The notes beneath the pieces were generated by a model, which ran no database searches, was not told the origin of the DNA, and was given only the letters and a program-made list of their open reading frames with translations. From NCBI GenBank assembly GCA_904501835.1, contig CAJGBW010000054.1, positions 1 to 10,122 of the forward strand: DNA of 10,122 nucleotides. Reading direction: 5' to 3'. Position numbers and translations under genes: made by a program. The stretch's first letter is position 1. Every line of letters begins with the position of its first letter. This document shows positions 1 through 6,829 of this stretch, in pieces. The stretch is from an uncultured Bacteroidales bacterium (GTDB lineage Bacteria; Bacteroidota; Bacteroidia; Bacteroidales; UBA932).

Positions 1-68
<68 letters not shown>

Positions 69-143
69 TTGGAGCGTGGTCTTGACTATGGCTTCTTCGA
101 AGAGTGGTACAAGGCATAAAACTTGTCAAGCAGTCTTAATACT
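69..143 (+). other. 16S trailer with a potential processing hairpin
   Basis: This stretch lies between the mature 16S end and the terminator and codes for nothing I recognise. The arms cttgac (81-86) and gtcaag (125-130) are perfectly complementary, and the intervening bases contain a smaller hairpin around cttcttcgaag (92-102). Such pairing could form a precursor trailer structure for 16S processing; that role is inference. I found no tRNA cloverleaf here. Confidence 0.4.
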
Positions 144-179
144 AAAGAGAGCGATGATTCAATCACCGCTCTCTTTTTT
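144..179 (+). terminator. Intrinsic terminator after the 16S gene
   Basis: The arms agagagcg (146-153) and cgctctct (167-174) pair perfectly. Inside them, after one A-C mismatch, tgat and atca form a short upper stem. Two further A-T pairs extend the base, and the 3' arm runs into an uninterrupted T tract ending at 179. This is a textbook rho-independent terminator. It ends transcription coming from the 16S gene before manA, showing that the 16S transcript is not continued into tRNA or 23S genes here. Confidence 0.88.
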
Positions 180-204
180 GTTATAAAGAAAATCATTAAC
201 TTTG
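177..204 (+). promoter_or_regulatory. Probable promoter of manA
   Basis: TAACTTTG at 197-204 matches the Bacteroidota -7 consensus TAnnTTTG exactly. A TTTG at 177-180, within the end of the terminator T tract, could serve as the -33 element, although the 16-base gap is a little short. Transcription would start near 211, leaving a leader of about 10 bases before the ATG at 221. There is no clear Shine-Dalgarno site, as is usual in this phylum. Confidence 0.4.
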
Positions 205-220
205 AACCTAAAAGAACAAT

Positions 221-1222
221 ATGCATCCTCTTAAATTTATTCCTATTTATAAGCCGACCGTATGGGGCGGACAAAAGATTAAAGCTTATAAAGCCTCAGG
301 TTCAACTAACCCGCTTCCTGCAGAGAACAAACTGGATGAAATGCAGCCTATTGGTGAGTCGTGGGAATTGAGTGGCGTAAAAGGCAATGAGTCGGTAGTG
401 AGTGAGGGCCCCTTGGCAGGTAAGACTATTAAAGAATTGATAGCCACTTATAAAGCTGAATTGGTGGGTAAGGTTAATTATGAGAGATATGGCGAGGAGT
501 TTCCTCTTCTCATTAAGTTTATCGATGCCCAATCCGATCTTTCTATTCAGGTGCACCCCGATGATGAAATGGCAGGGCGTCGGCATAATGGTTCCAAAGG
601 CAAGACAGAAATGTGGTACCTTTTGGATGCCGAGGAAGATACCTGTCTGTATTCGGGATTCAGCCAGGAGATTAGTCCCGAAGAGTATGAGAAAAGGGTG
701 TTGGATGGAAGCATTACTGAGGTCTTGGCTCGTCATCAGGTAACCCCCGGCGATGTGTTTTTCTTGCCCGCCGGCAGGGTGCACGCCATTTGCAGCGGAT
801 GTTTCGTGGCAGAAATTCAGCAGACTTCCGATATTACCTATCGTATCTATGATTATGGACGATTGGGCTTGGATGGGAAACCTCGTCAATTACATATAGA
901 GGAAGCAAAGGAAGCGATTGATTACAAGCTTGATGCAGAATATAGAAGTGCTTATCAGCCTTGCCTTAATCAAGAGGTACAACTCGCGTCTTGCCCTTAT
1001 TTTACGACCCATCTTTTGGAGATTGACAAGCCCTATCAAAAGAATTGGTCGGATTCAGATGGCTTCCTGATTGTGATTTGTCTGTCGGGCAAGGCGACCT
1101 TAAAAACAGACGGCAGTATTCAGCTATCCCAGGGTGAAACTGCGTTGGTTCCGGCTTCAGCCGAATGGATTGAATTTATTCCGGAAGGTCCTGCTAAATT
1201 TTTGCTCAGTCATAATTTATAG
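221..1222 (+). CDS. manA: Mannose-6-phosphate isomerase, type I (class I)
   Basis: This 333-residue cytoplasmic, zinc-dependent enzyme interconverts mannose 6-phosphate and fructose 6-phosphate, linking glycolysis to GDP-mannose and surface glycan synthesis or to mannose use. The N-terminus (HPLKFIPIYKPTVWGG) is the typical start of short bacterial ManA proteins. The expected zinc ligands are visible: Gln110 and His112 in QVHPDD, Glu130 in GKTEMWY, and His188 in PAGRVHA. Arg208 in TYRIYDYGR matches the conserved catalytic arginine. The C-terminal third (about 260-333) is the second cupin-like domain. The length is normal for the short bacterial form. It stands alone between the 16S terminator and the frr promoter and probably has its own promoter. 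The start is fixed by the conserved N-terminus. Confidence 0.96.
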   Translation: MHPLKFIPIYKPTVWGGQKIKAYKASGSTNPLPAENKLDEMQPIGESWELSGVKGNESVVSEGPLAGKTIKELIATYKAELVGKVNYERYGEEFPLLIKFIDAQSDLSIQVHPDDEMAGRRHNGSKGKTEMWYLLDAEEDTCLYSGFSQEISPEEYEKRVLDGSITEVLARHQVTPGDVFFLPAGRVHAICSGCFVAEIQQTSDITYRIYDYGRLGLDGKPRQLHIEEAKEAIDYKLDAEYRSAYQPCLNQEVQLASCPYFTTHLLEIDKPYQKNWSDSDGFLIVICLSGKATLKTDGSIQLSQGETALVPASAEWIEFIPEGPAKFLLSHNL

Positions 1223-1256
1223 CGCCCCAGGATGTTAATGCCTGTGAGTTCCAATA

Positions 1257-1264
1257 TATTTTTG
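1257..1264 (+). promoter_or_regulatory. Probable promoter (-7 box) of the frr operon
   Basis: TATTTTTG in the 102-base gap between manA and frr fits TAnnTTTG. No good TTTG lies at the -33 position; only a weak ttaatg-like stretch is present near 1234. The predicted start near 1271 would give a leader of roughly 54 bases. I see no convincing terminator for manA in this gap, so some read-through is possible. Confidence 0.38.
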
Positions 1265-1324
1265 TATATTCGCGGGAATATTGAAACCGATTTTTGTCAA
1301 TAAGAAATCAATAAAACAAATAAT

Positions 1325-1888
1325 ATGATAGAGAAAGCAAAACAATTGGTTGATGCAGCCAAAAGCAAAATGAACGATGCAGTCAAATTCTTGGAAGAAG
1401 ATTTGAAGACTTATCGTGCCGGAAAAGCCAATCCTGTGGTTTTTAACAATGTTGTGGTAGATTATTATGGTTCTATGATGCCCATCGCTCAGGTGGCTTC
1501 CATTACAGTGCCTGATGCCAAGACGATTATGATTCAGCCTTGGGAGAAAAAGATGATTCCGGTGATTGAAAAGGCGATTATTGATGCCAATATCGGATTT
1601 ACTCCTCAGAATAATGGCGAGGCTATTCGTTGCAACGTACCCCCTCTTACCGAGGACCGTCGTAAAGAATTGATTAAGAAGGCTCATGCTGCCGGTGAGA
1701 GCGCCAAGGTGGTGGTGAGAAATGCACGTAGAGATGCGATTGACGCTATTAAAAAGTTGGTAAAAGAGGGTTTGGCAGAAGATATCCAGAAGGATCAGGA
1801 GGCTGCTACCCAGAAAGAGACCGACGCCGCTGTAAAGAAAATTGACGAGTTGATTGCTGCCAAAGAGAAAGATATTTTGACAGTATGA
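1325..1888 (+). CDS. frr: Ribosome recycling factor
   Basis: RRF works with EF-G to split post-termination ribosomes and is normally essential. The 187-residue length and the whole sequence fit the family. Domain I is the long three-helix bundle formed by residues 1-30 and 104-187, and domain II is the small beta domain at about 31-103. Landmarks are LKTYRAGKANP (27-37), VDYYG (45-49), the IQPWEK segment (70-75), the strongly conserved CNVPPLTEDRRKEL (103-116) and VRNARRDA (131-138). The start ATG is the only one that gives the family N-terminus. The stop overlaps the tyrA start as ATGA, so translation of the two is probably coupled. In many bacteria frr follows pyrH; here it leads a metabolic operon. 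Confidence 0.98.
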   Translation: MIEKAKQLVDAAKSKMNDAVKFLEEDLKTYRAGKANPVVFNNVVVDYYGSMMPIAQVASITVPDAKTIMIQPWEKKMIPVIEKAIIDANIGFTPQNNGEAIRCNVPPLTEDRRKELIKKAHAAGESAKVVVRNARRDAIDAIKKLVKEGLAEDIQKDQEAATQKETDAAVKKIDELIAAKEKDILTV

Positions 1889-2748
1889 CGACCATCGGGA
1901 CGATAGGCGTTATTGGCCTCGGACTGATTGGCGGCTCGATGGCCATTGACTTAAAGCGTACACAATTTGTTAGCACCGTTTTAGGGTATGATAAAAATCC
2001 CTTAAATGGTGCTACCGCTCAAAAATTGGGTATCGTTGATCGCGTGGTGTCTTATGAGCAGTTGCTTCAAGAGAGTGATTTGATTCTGCTCAGTGTGCCG
2101 GCCGATGCCGTAATACGTCTTCTTCCCGAAATTTTGGACAGATGCGGACAAAGGGAATGCCCTCCCATCGTGATGGACGTTTGTTCTGTCAAGAAAAAAA
2201 TCATAGAGTGTGTGGCCACTCATCCCCAGCGGGCTCGTTTTGTTGCCACGCATCCTATGTCCGGAACAGAGTATAGTGGCCCGGAAGCGGCTTTATCTGG
2301 GCTCTTTGATGGGAAAGCTTGTATTTTGTGTGACGTAGAACATTCGGATGCAGACTGCGTCAAAAAAGTGGAGTGTCTTTATCAGGCTTTGAATATGCGT
2401 CTGCTGAGGATGGGGGCGGAAAGTCACGACCTTCATACGGCATACGTGTCCCATTTGTCTCATGTCATTTCCTTTGCCTTGGCGTTGACCGTATTAGACA
2501 AAGAAAAAGACGAAAAAAATATTTTTGATCTGGCCTCCGGCGGCTTTTCATCAACCGTGCGTCTGGCAAAGAGTAATCCCCAGATGTGGGTTCCGATTTT
2601 CGCGCAGAACAGAGATTGTCTGCTGCCTGTTGTCGATGCCTACATGGAGCATTTGAAAAATTTCAGAGAGGCGATAAGTACCGCCGATACGGAGCATTTG
2701 AACGCCTTGATTGACGAGGCGAATAAAATTAGGAAAACGATTAAATAA
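1885..2748 (+). CDS. tyrA: Prephenate dehydrogenase (tyrosine biosynthesis)
   Basis: This 287-residue enzyme oxidatively decarboxylates prephenate to 4-hydroxyphenylpyruvate. The N-terminal Rossmann fold shows GxGxxG as GLGLIGGS (11-18), with Asp36 at the end of the second strand, which favours NAD+ over NADP+ (inference). Family motifs follow: SVPADAV (70-76), DVCSVK (98-103), ATHPMSGTE (121-129), SHLSHV with His189 and His192, and GGFSSTVRLAKSNPQMW (219-235) with a conserved Arg226. There is no fused chorismate mutase and no C-terminal ACT domain, so it is the single-function short form and no feedback-binding domain is visible. It overlaps frr by 4 bases and sits 9 bases before ppa. The other aromatic genes usually found near tyrA are absent from this window. 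Confidence 0.94.
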   Translation: MTTIGTIGVIGLGLIGGSMAIDLKRTQFVSTVLGYDKNPLNGATAQKLGIVDRVVSYEQLLQESDLILLSVPADAVIRLLPEILDRCGQRECPPIVMDVCSVKKKIIECVATHPQRARFVATHPMSGTEYSGPEAALSGLFDGKACILCDVEHSDADCVKKVECLYQALNMRLLRMGAESHDLHTAYVSHLSHVISFALALTVLDKEKDEKNIFDLASGGFSSTVRLAKSNPQMWVPIFAQNRDCLLPVVDAYMEHLKNFREAISTADTEHLNALIDEANKIRKTIK

Positions 2749-2757
2749 CAATAACTT

Positions 2758-3381
2758 ATGATTCGTAACCGCAAAGCGCATCCTTGGCACGGCATCACCC
2801 CTTTGCAGGAGGAAAAAGAGGGTGTTGTCAGGGCTTTTATCGAAATGGTTCCCACCGATACGGTGAAATATGAAGTGGATAAGACCTCCGGCTATTTGTG
2901 TCTTGATAGGCCGCAGAAATTTTCGAATATCGTTCCGTCCTTGTATGGCTTTATTCCCCAGACGCTCTGTGGGCCGAAAATGGCGGAATTGACCAATACG
3001 CTGATGGCGCGTTACAATGTGGAGGGTGACGGTGATCCTCTCGATATTTGTGTGCTGACCGAAAAAGATGTGACGCACGGGGATATCATCGTGAAAGCCC
3101 GTCCCATCGGTGGAATTCGTCTGTTGGACCATTATCAGGCTGATGATAAAATCATTGCTGTGCTTACCCACGACGCTTTGTATGGCGATATGAAAGATAT
3201 CAGCGAACTGCCCAAAGAGATTTCCCGCCGTCTGATTCACTACTTTACGACCTATAAGGATATTCCCGGTGAGAACACCAAGCGAATGGAATTTGTGGGC
3301 TTGTATGGAGCCGATGTGGCGTGGGATGTTATCAATCGTTCTTTGGAAGACTATCAGGATTATTTGAAAGAAAATGAATAG
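2758..3381 (+). CDS. ppa: Inorganic pyrophosphatase, family I (soluble)
   Basis: The enzyme hydrolyses pyrophosphate to phosphate in the cytoplasm, using Mg2+, and so drives biosynthetic reactions forward. At 207 residues it is somewhat longer than E. coli Ppa because of an N-terminal extension. The metal-binding signature DGDPLD (91-96) matches E. coli Asp65, Asp67 and Asp70. Asp124, Asp129 and Lys131 in DHYQADDK match Asp97, Asp102 and Lys104. KYE (37-39), Arg51 and Tyr63 match the phosphate-binding Lys29/Glu31, Arg43 and Tyr55. No key residue appears to be missing. It lies 9 bases after tyrA and its last 8 bases overlap the start of apt, which indicates co-translation with the pyrophosphate-producing Apt. 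Confidence 0.96.
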   Translation: MIRNRKAHPWHGITPLQEEKEGVVRAFIEMVPTDTVKYEVDKTSGYLCLDRPQKFSNIVPSLYGFIPQTLCGPKMAELTNTLMARYNVEGDGDPLDICVLTEKDVTHGDIIVKARPIGGIRLLDHYQADDKIIAVLTHDALYGDMKDISELPKEISRRLIHYFTTYKDIPGENTKRMEFVGLYGADVAWDVINRSLEDYQDYLKENE

Positions 3382-3898
3382 CGCATTGTTGATGGAAAAT
3401 CTGCGGTCTATCCCGGATTTTCCGATTAAGGGCATTTTGTTTTGGGATGTGACGACTTTGTTTAAGCATCCGGATTGCTTGCGTGAGATTGTGGATAGTT
3501 TGTATGAAGAGTACAAGGATGCCGGTATTACGAAAGTTGTGGGCGTGGAAGCACGTGGCTATGTGATTGGAGCCGCTTTGGCTATGCGATTGGGGGCAGG
3601 ATTTGTGATGGCGCGCAAACCGGGTAAATTGCCGGCAGAGACCTGGTCGGAAAGTTATACAAAAGAATATGGCGAGGACAGATTGGAAATCCATTGCGAT
3701 GCGATTTCTTCGGAGGATGTGGTGCTGATTCACGATGACTTGCTGGCAACGGGGGGTACCGTGGCGGCCGTAAGCCGTCTGGTGGGCCGTTTTAATCCCC
3801 AAAAACAATATATGGGATTCATTATCTCGTTGAAGGATGTACCTCGCGTGGAGGCTTTTCCGGAAGATGTTGAAACTTTTAGTTTGTTGAACCTATAA
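3374..3898 (+). CDS. apt: Adenine phosphoribosyltransferase
   Basis: Apt joins adenine to PRPP to make AMP and pyrophosphate in purine salvage. The PRPP-binding loop is clear as VVLIHDDLLATGGT (116-129). Other family features are IPDFPIKGILFWDVTTL (13-29), VVGVEARGYVIG (55-66) and the flexible-loop segment RKPGKLP (81-87). At 174 residues the length is normal. Trp24 stands where the family usually has Lys or Arg in the F-[RK]-D-[IV]-T-T motif, a minor oddity. The first ATG overlaps ppa by 8 bases; Met7 (MENLRSIPDFP) is an equally plausible start at 3392, just past the ppa stop. Eleven bases separate the stop from the next gene. Confidence 0.95.
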   Translation: MNSALLMENLRSIPDFPIKGILFWDVTTLFKHPDCLREIVDSLYEEYKDAGITKVVGVEARGYVIGAALAMRLGAGFVMARKPGKLPAETWSESYTKEYGEDRLEIHCDAISSEDVVLIHDDLLATGGTVAAVSRLVGRFNPQKQYMGFIISLKDVPRVEAFPEDVETFSLLNL

Positions 3899-3909
3899 AA
3901 CTTATTGCA

Positions 3910-4764
3910 ATGAAAAAAACGTGGATGTTGGCGCTTGTGGGAGTGCTGTTTTCTGTAGGGGTGTCTGCTCAGACCAATTTGCAGACTCATTATGATTTTG
4001 GTGCTGATCGTCAGCATGTTACCTTGACTTTGGAAGGTTTCTACAACGACAAATGGGGAAACACTTTCTTCTTTATCGATTATGACTTTAACTCTACTTA
4101 TATGAGTGAGAAGAGTCAAAAGTCGGTGTTTGCGCCCAGCGGAACTTATTTTGAAATCGCGCGTTGTTTGAATTTCTGGCAGAATGTGCCTGTGCTGAAG
4201 GATTTTAGTCTGCAAGTGGAATATAATGGTGGTGTGTATAACCAATATAGTTACAAGCAAATTTTGGGTAATGCGGCGAAGGATGAGAGTGCCAGCAAAT
4301 ATTCTATCAACAACGCCTTCCTCTTTGGTGTTGACTATTGTCTGCACGATGAAACCTATCGCAATGTGTTCAATTTCAAAGTGTTGGCTCGTTTGGATAA
4401 CTATACCAATATGTATTATTCTGATGGCTCACAATGGAAGGCGAAACTGCCTATGCAGTTCACTTTTGTATGGGGTATGCAGGATATTTTCAATGTGAAA
4501 GGGCTTCGTTTCAACGGCTTTATGGATTTCTGGTGGCAGGAGCACATGGTGATGCCCATTGATGCCAAGACCGGTGAAGTTGCCGGTTCTATGGAACTTT
4601 CCTCTTTCTGTTTCATTTCAGAGCCGCAGATTTGGTACAATGTGGGCCAGCATTTTGGCTGTCCGAACCTGAATGTAGGTGGCGAGCTTGAGCTTTCTTA
4701 TGATTTTGGTAGTGCCAAAGGCTTCAAATGCCGTCCGGCACTCGGTTTCAAGTGGCAGTTCTAA
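3910..4764 (+). CDS. DUF5020-like outer-membrane protein, possible Tsx-like channel
   Basis: This 284-residue protein begins with a clear signal peptide (MKKTWMLALVGVLFSVGVSA, cleavage likely after residue 20). The mature part alternates aromatic and polar residues, as expected of amphipathic beta-strands, and ends in Phe (KWQF), a common end for outer-membrane barrels. Segments HYDFG (27-31), DKWGNTFFFIDYDF (47-60), SEPQIWYNVGQHF (237-249) and LNVGGELELSYDFG (254-267) fit the DUF5020 family of Bacteroidota as I remember it. That family resembles the nucleoside channel Tsx in strand pattern; channel function is inference, though the position right after apt would suit nucleoside or base uptake. 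A profile search would settle the family assignment. The first gap of 11 bases and the last of one base keep it in the operon. Confidence 0.75.
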   Translation: MKKTWMLALVGVLFSVGVSAQTNLQTHYDFGADRQHVTLTLEGFYNDKWGNTFFFIDYDFNSTYMSEKSQKSVFAPSGTYFEIARCLNFWQNVPVLKDFSLQVEYNGGVYNQYSYKQILGNAAKDESASKYSINNAFLFGVDYCLHDETYRNVFNFKVLARLDNYTNMYYSDGSQWKAKLPMQFTFVWGMQDIFNVKGLRFNGFMDFWWQEHMVMPIDAKTGEVAGSMELSSFCFISEPQIWYNVGQHFGCPNLNVGGELELSYDFGSAKGFKCRPALGFKWQF

Positions 4765-4765
4765 T

Positions 4766-5581
4766 ATGAATTTATCCCAAATAAGAGAGGTCCTGGAGTC
4801 GTTTGCCCCGCTTTCGTGGCAGGAGTCTTACGACAATTCCGGACTTCAACTCGGACTTTTTAACAACGACGGACAGGCGGATTCTTCAACGCCTGTTCGT
4901 GGTGTTTTGTTGTGTCTCGATATTACCGAGGCGGTGGTTGAGGATGCCATTGAAAAAGGCTGTAACTTGATTGTGGCACATCACCCCTTGATTTTCACGC
5001 CCTTGAAACGTCTTGCCGGAGCGAGTTATCAAGAACGTTGTTTGGTTAAGGCTTTGCAGCATGGCATTGCTTTGTATGCCGCCCACACCAATTTGGACAA
5101 TGCTCCCGGCGGTGTTTCTTGGGAAATGGCCCGTCTGTTGGGCCTTCAAAATCTCCGTCCCTTGCTTCCGCTTGAAGCGCCGCCCGCTGCTGCGGGTTGT
5201 GGTGTCGTGGGTGAATTGCCAGAGGCGGTGCCGACTCAAGATTTTATGCTCCGTCTGAAAGATGTGTTTCAACCGGAAGCCCTGCACTATTCGGCAACGG
5301 GCAAAAGCCAAGTGAAACGCATTGCGCTCTGTGGCGGTTCCGGTGGCTCCTTTATCGCGGAAGCCCTCGCTGCAGGTGCTGATTGCTATGTGACGGGAGA
5401 AATCCGCTATCACGACTTCTTTGAGGCAGGTGATTGTGTCTTGGCTGCCTTGGGACATTATGAAAGCGAGATTTGTGCGCTGGATGTGTTGCACCGACTT
5501 TTAGTCGAGAAATTCCCCGCTCTTCCTGTCTTCAAAACCGCAGTAAATACCAATCCTCTAAAAGGTCTTGCTTCATTATAG
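4766..5581 (+). CDS. Nif3-family dinuclear metal-centre protein, short form
   Basis: This 271-residue protein belongs to the Nif3/YbgI family, which forms toroidal hexamers with a dinuclear metal site; its cellular role is still uncertain (GTP cyclohydrolase 1 type 2 annotations are common but weakly founded). Family landmarks are WQESYDNSGLQLG (18-30), the metal ligands His72-His73 in VAHHPLIF, Asp111 in AHTNLDN, and His231 with Glu235 in GHYESE, spaced as in E. coli YbgI. The end VNTNPLKGL resembles Bacteroidota homologues. The spacing from Asp111 to His231 leaves no room for the PII/CutA-like insert carried by the long (about 365-residue) forms. The frame is open upstream from 4679, but that region lies inside the previous gene and the family N-terminus begins at the ATG at 4766, one base after the preceding stop. 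Confidence 0.9.
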   Translation: MNLSQIREVLESFAPLSWQESYDNSGLQLGLFNNDGQADSSTPVRGVLLCLDITEAVVEDAIEKGCNLIVAHHPLIFTPLKRLAGASYQERCLVKALQHGIALYAAHTNLDNAPGGVSWEMARLLGLQNLRPLLPLEAPPAAAGCGVVGELPEAVPTQDFMLRLKDVFQPEALHYSATGKSQVKRIALCGGSGGSFIAEALAAGADCYVTGEIRYHDFFEAGDCVLAALGHYESEICALDVLHRLLVEKFPALPVFKTAVNTNPLKGLASL

Positions 5582-6829
5582 GTGAAAACGTCCACCAATT
5601 TCGAAGCCTAACATGAAAGGCTGTCTTGTGCGTATGCTGGTGGGCTGGTTCCAAGGGAAATAGTATTTGACATCAGGCTCTAAATAGATGCTGAACATAG
5701 GTGTGATGAGGAAATTGACACCGATGCCGGCGCCCGCACTGAATTGCACACCCTCAACGGATTCTGTATAGTTGAGTTGGCGATTTTGGGCGGTCCAGGT
5801 GTTACCCAAGCATTTTTCCAATACGACTCCGGCATGTGCATAGAAATGAATATGATCATTTTTTAAGATGCTGAAATATGCGGTGACGGGAATGCCGATA
5901 AACTGCTGGATGTTGTAAATTTTATCGTAATAGGTGCTCTCTTTTACAATGCCATTCTCGTAGGTGTAGTAAGTTCCGGCATAGTTGCGGGAGAGTCGGG
6001 TGTAATTGAGGCCGATTCCGACAGCCCATCTTTCATTCAAATCATAAGAAACATTGAGACCGACACTGAATGGAATACTATAATTGACTTCGCTAATTTC
6101 AGAAATGCTGTGAGTCAATTGATAGTAGCCCTGATTGCGGTACGGGTTATTGCCGTGATTGCCATCTCCTGTAAAATTGCTGAGTGCATTGGAAAAGGCC
6201 GACAAGTTGATGCCTGATTTTTTGCGTTTGGGGCTGGTTTTGTTATCCGCAAGGAGCAGGTCGGTTTCGGGCTGCGGGAGGACGCTGATTGCTTGTGCTT
6301 TATCCTCGTTTCTGCTTTCATATTCCTTCACGGCTTCCGCAACCTGCACCTCTTCCGTAAACTTCACATCTTCCGCAACCTGCACCTTTTTCGCAATCTT
6401 CGCCTCTTCTGCGGTCTTTGACGCTTCCGCAACCTGCGCCTTTTTCGCAATCTGCACCTCTTCTGCGGTCTTTGACGCTTTTTCAACCTTCGCTTCGTCC
6501 TTTACCTCTATCTCTGCCTCTGCCTTTATCTCTTCCTCTGTCGCCGTGTGTACCACCGCCAGTGTTTCTGTATCCTGGGGCTGTGAGGGCCAACTGATCA
6601 GGATAACCGTCAAAAGAATAGCCGCAACTGCCCCTACCGCCGCTGCTATCTTCCGTCTTCTGTTCCTCCATTGATTCTCTGATACCACAATCTCCTTGGG
6701 CAAACGCGAAGAAATGCCCTCCCAGACGTCTGCAGGGGGAGTCTCTTCCGCATGGGAAAGAAGATTCCGAATATGCTCGTCGAAATCTTTATGGTTGTCG
6801 AAGTATTGTTCTTCTTGTTTCATTTTCAT
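5576..6829 (-). CDS. Probable dual membrane-spanning anti-sigma factor with C-terminal beta-barrel
   Basis: This 417-residue protein is encoded directly after an ECF sigma gene with an ATGA overlap. Residues 1-54 form a charged cytoplasmic region, including DFDEHIRNLL (15-24) and PPADVWEGISSRL (31-43), the type of sequence seen in Bacteroidota anti-sigma domains. A basic stop RNRRRK (55-60) precedes one transmembrane helix (about 61-80), giving N-in topology. Residues 85-200 are rich in Ala, Glu, Lys and Val, with an 18-residue tandem repeat at 118-153 and a partial third copy to 165. From about 235 to 417 the sequence alternates as beta-strands (for example FSVGLNVSYDLNERWAVGIGLNY) and ends GRFHL, like small PorT/OmpA-type barrels. 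This fits the dual membrane-spanning anti-sigma (Dma) class reported in Bacteroides; sigma binding is inferred from position. Met3 is an alternative start. The gene ends inside the convergent Nif3 gene. Confidence 0.78.
   Translation of the reverse strand: MKMKQEEQYFDNHKDFDEHIRNLLSHAEETPPADVWEGISSRLPKEIVVSENQWRNRRRKIAAAVGAVAAILLTVILISWPSQPQDTETLAVVHTATEEEIKAEAEIEVKDEAKVEKASKTAEEVQIAKKAQVAEASKTAEEAKIAKKVQVAEDVKFTEEVQVAEAVKEYESRNEDKAQAISVLPQPETDLLLADNKTSPKRKKSGINLSAFSNALSNFTGDGNHGNNPYRNQGYYQLTHSISEISEVNYSIPFSVGLNVSYDLNERWAVGIGLNYTRLSRNYAGTYYTYENGIVKESTYYDKIYNIQQFIGIPVTAYFSILKNDHIHFYAHAGVVLEKCLGNTWTAQNRQLNYTESVEGVQFSAGAGIGVNFLITPMFSIYLEPDVKYYFPWNQPTSIRTRQPFMLGFEIGGRFHL
6371..6478 (-). repeat. 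Two tandem 54-base direct repeats in the anti-sigma spacer
   Basis: On the minus strand 6478-6425 and 6424-6371 are adjacent copies of a 54-base unit, differing at about 3 positions. Each encodes the 18 residues ASKTAEE..IAKK.QVAE. A partial, more diverged copy (VKFTEEVQVAE) occupies 6370-6335. The unit length is a multiple of three, so gain or loss of a copy would keep the frame and change the length of the periplasmic spacer. Confidence 0.9.

Noticed and set aside
69..143. tRNA gene after the 16S gene
   Set aside because: No acceptor stem, T-loop GTTCRA or anticodon arm could be found.
2551..3516. 321-residue minus-strand open frame
   Set aside because: It lies antisense to tyrA, ppa and apt, which have clear conserved motifs; the translation resembles no family and is a by-product of codon bias.
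4679..4765. Longer N-terminus for the Nif3 gene
   Set aside because: The frame is open, but this part lies wholly inside the upstream outer-membrane gene, lacks family similarity, and the ATG at 4766 gives the conserved N-terminus.
6335..6478. CRISPR-like repeats
   Set aside because: The units are directly adjacent without spacers, keep a reading frame and lie inside a coding gene.
6159..6674. Plus-strand open frame rich in Ser, Ala, Thr, Phe and Cys with apparent repeats
   Set aside because: Its repeats are the reverse reading of the 54-base units in the anti-sigma gene.
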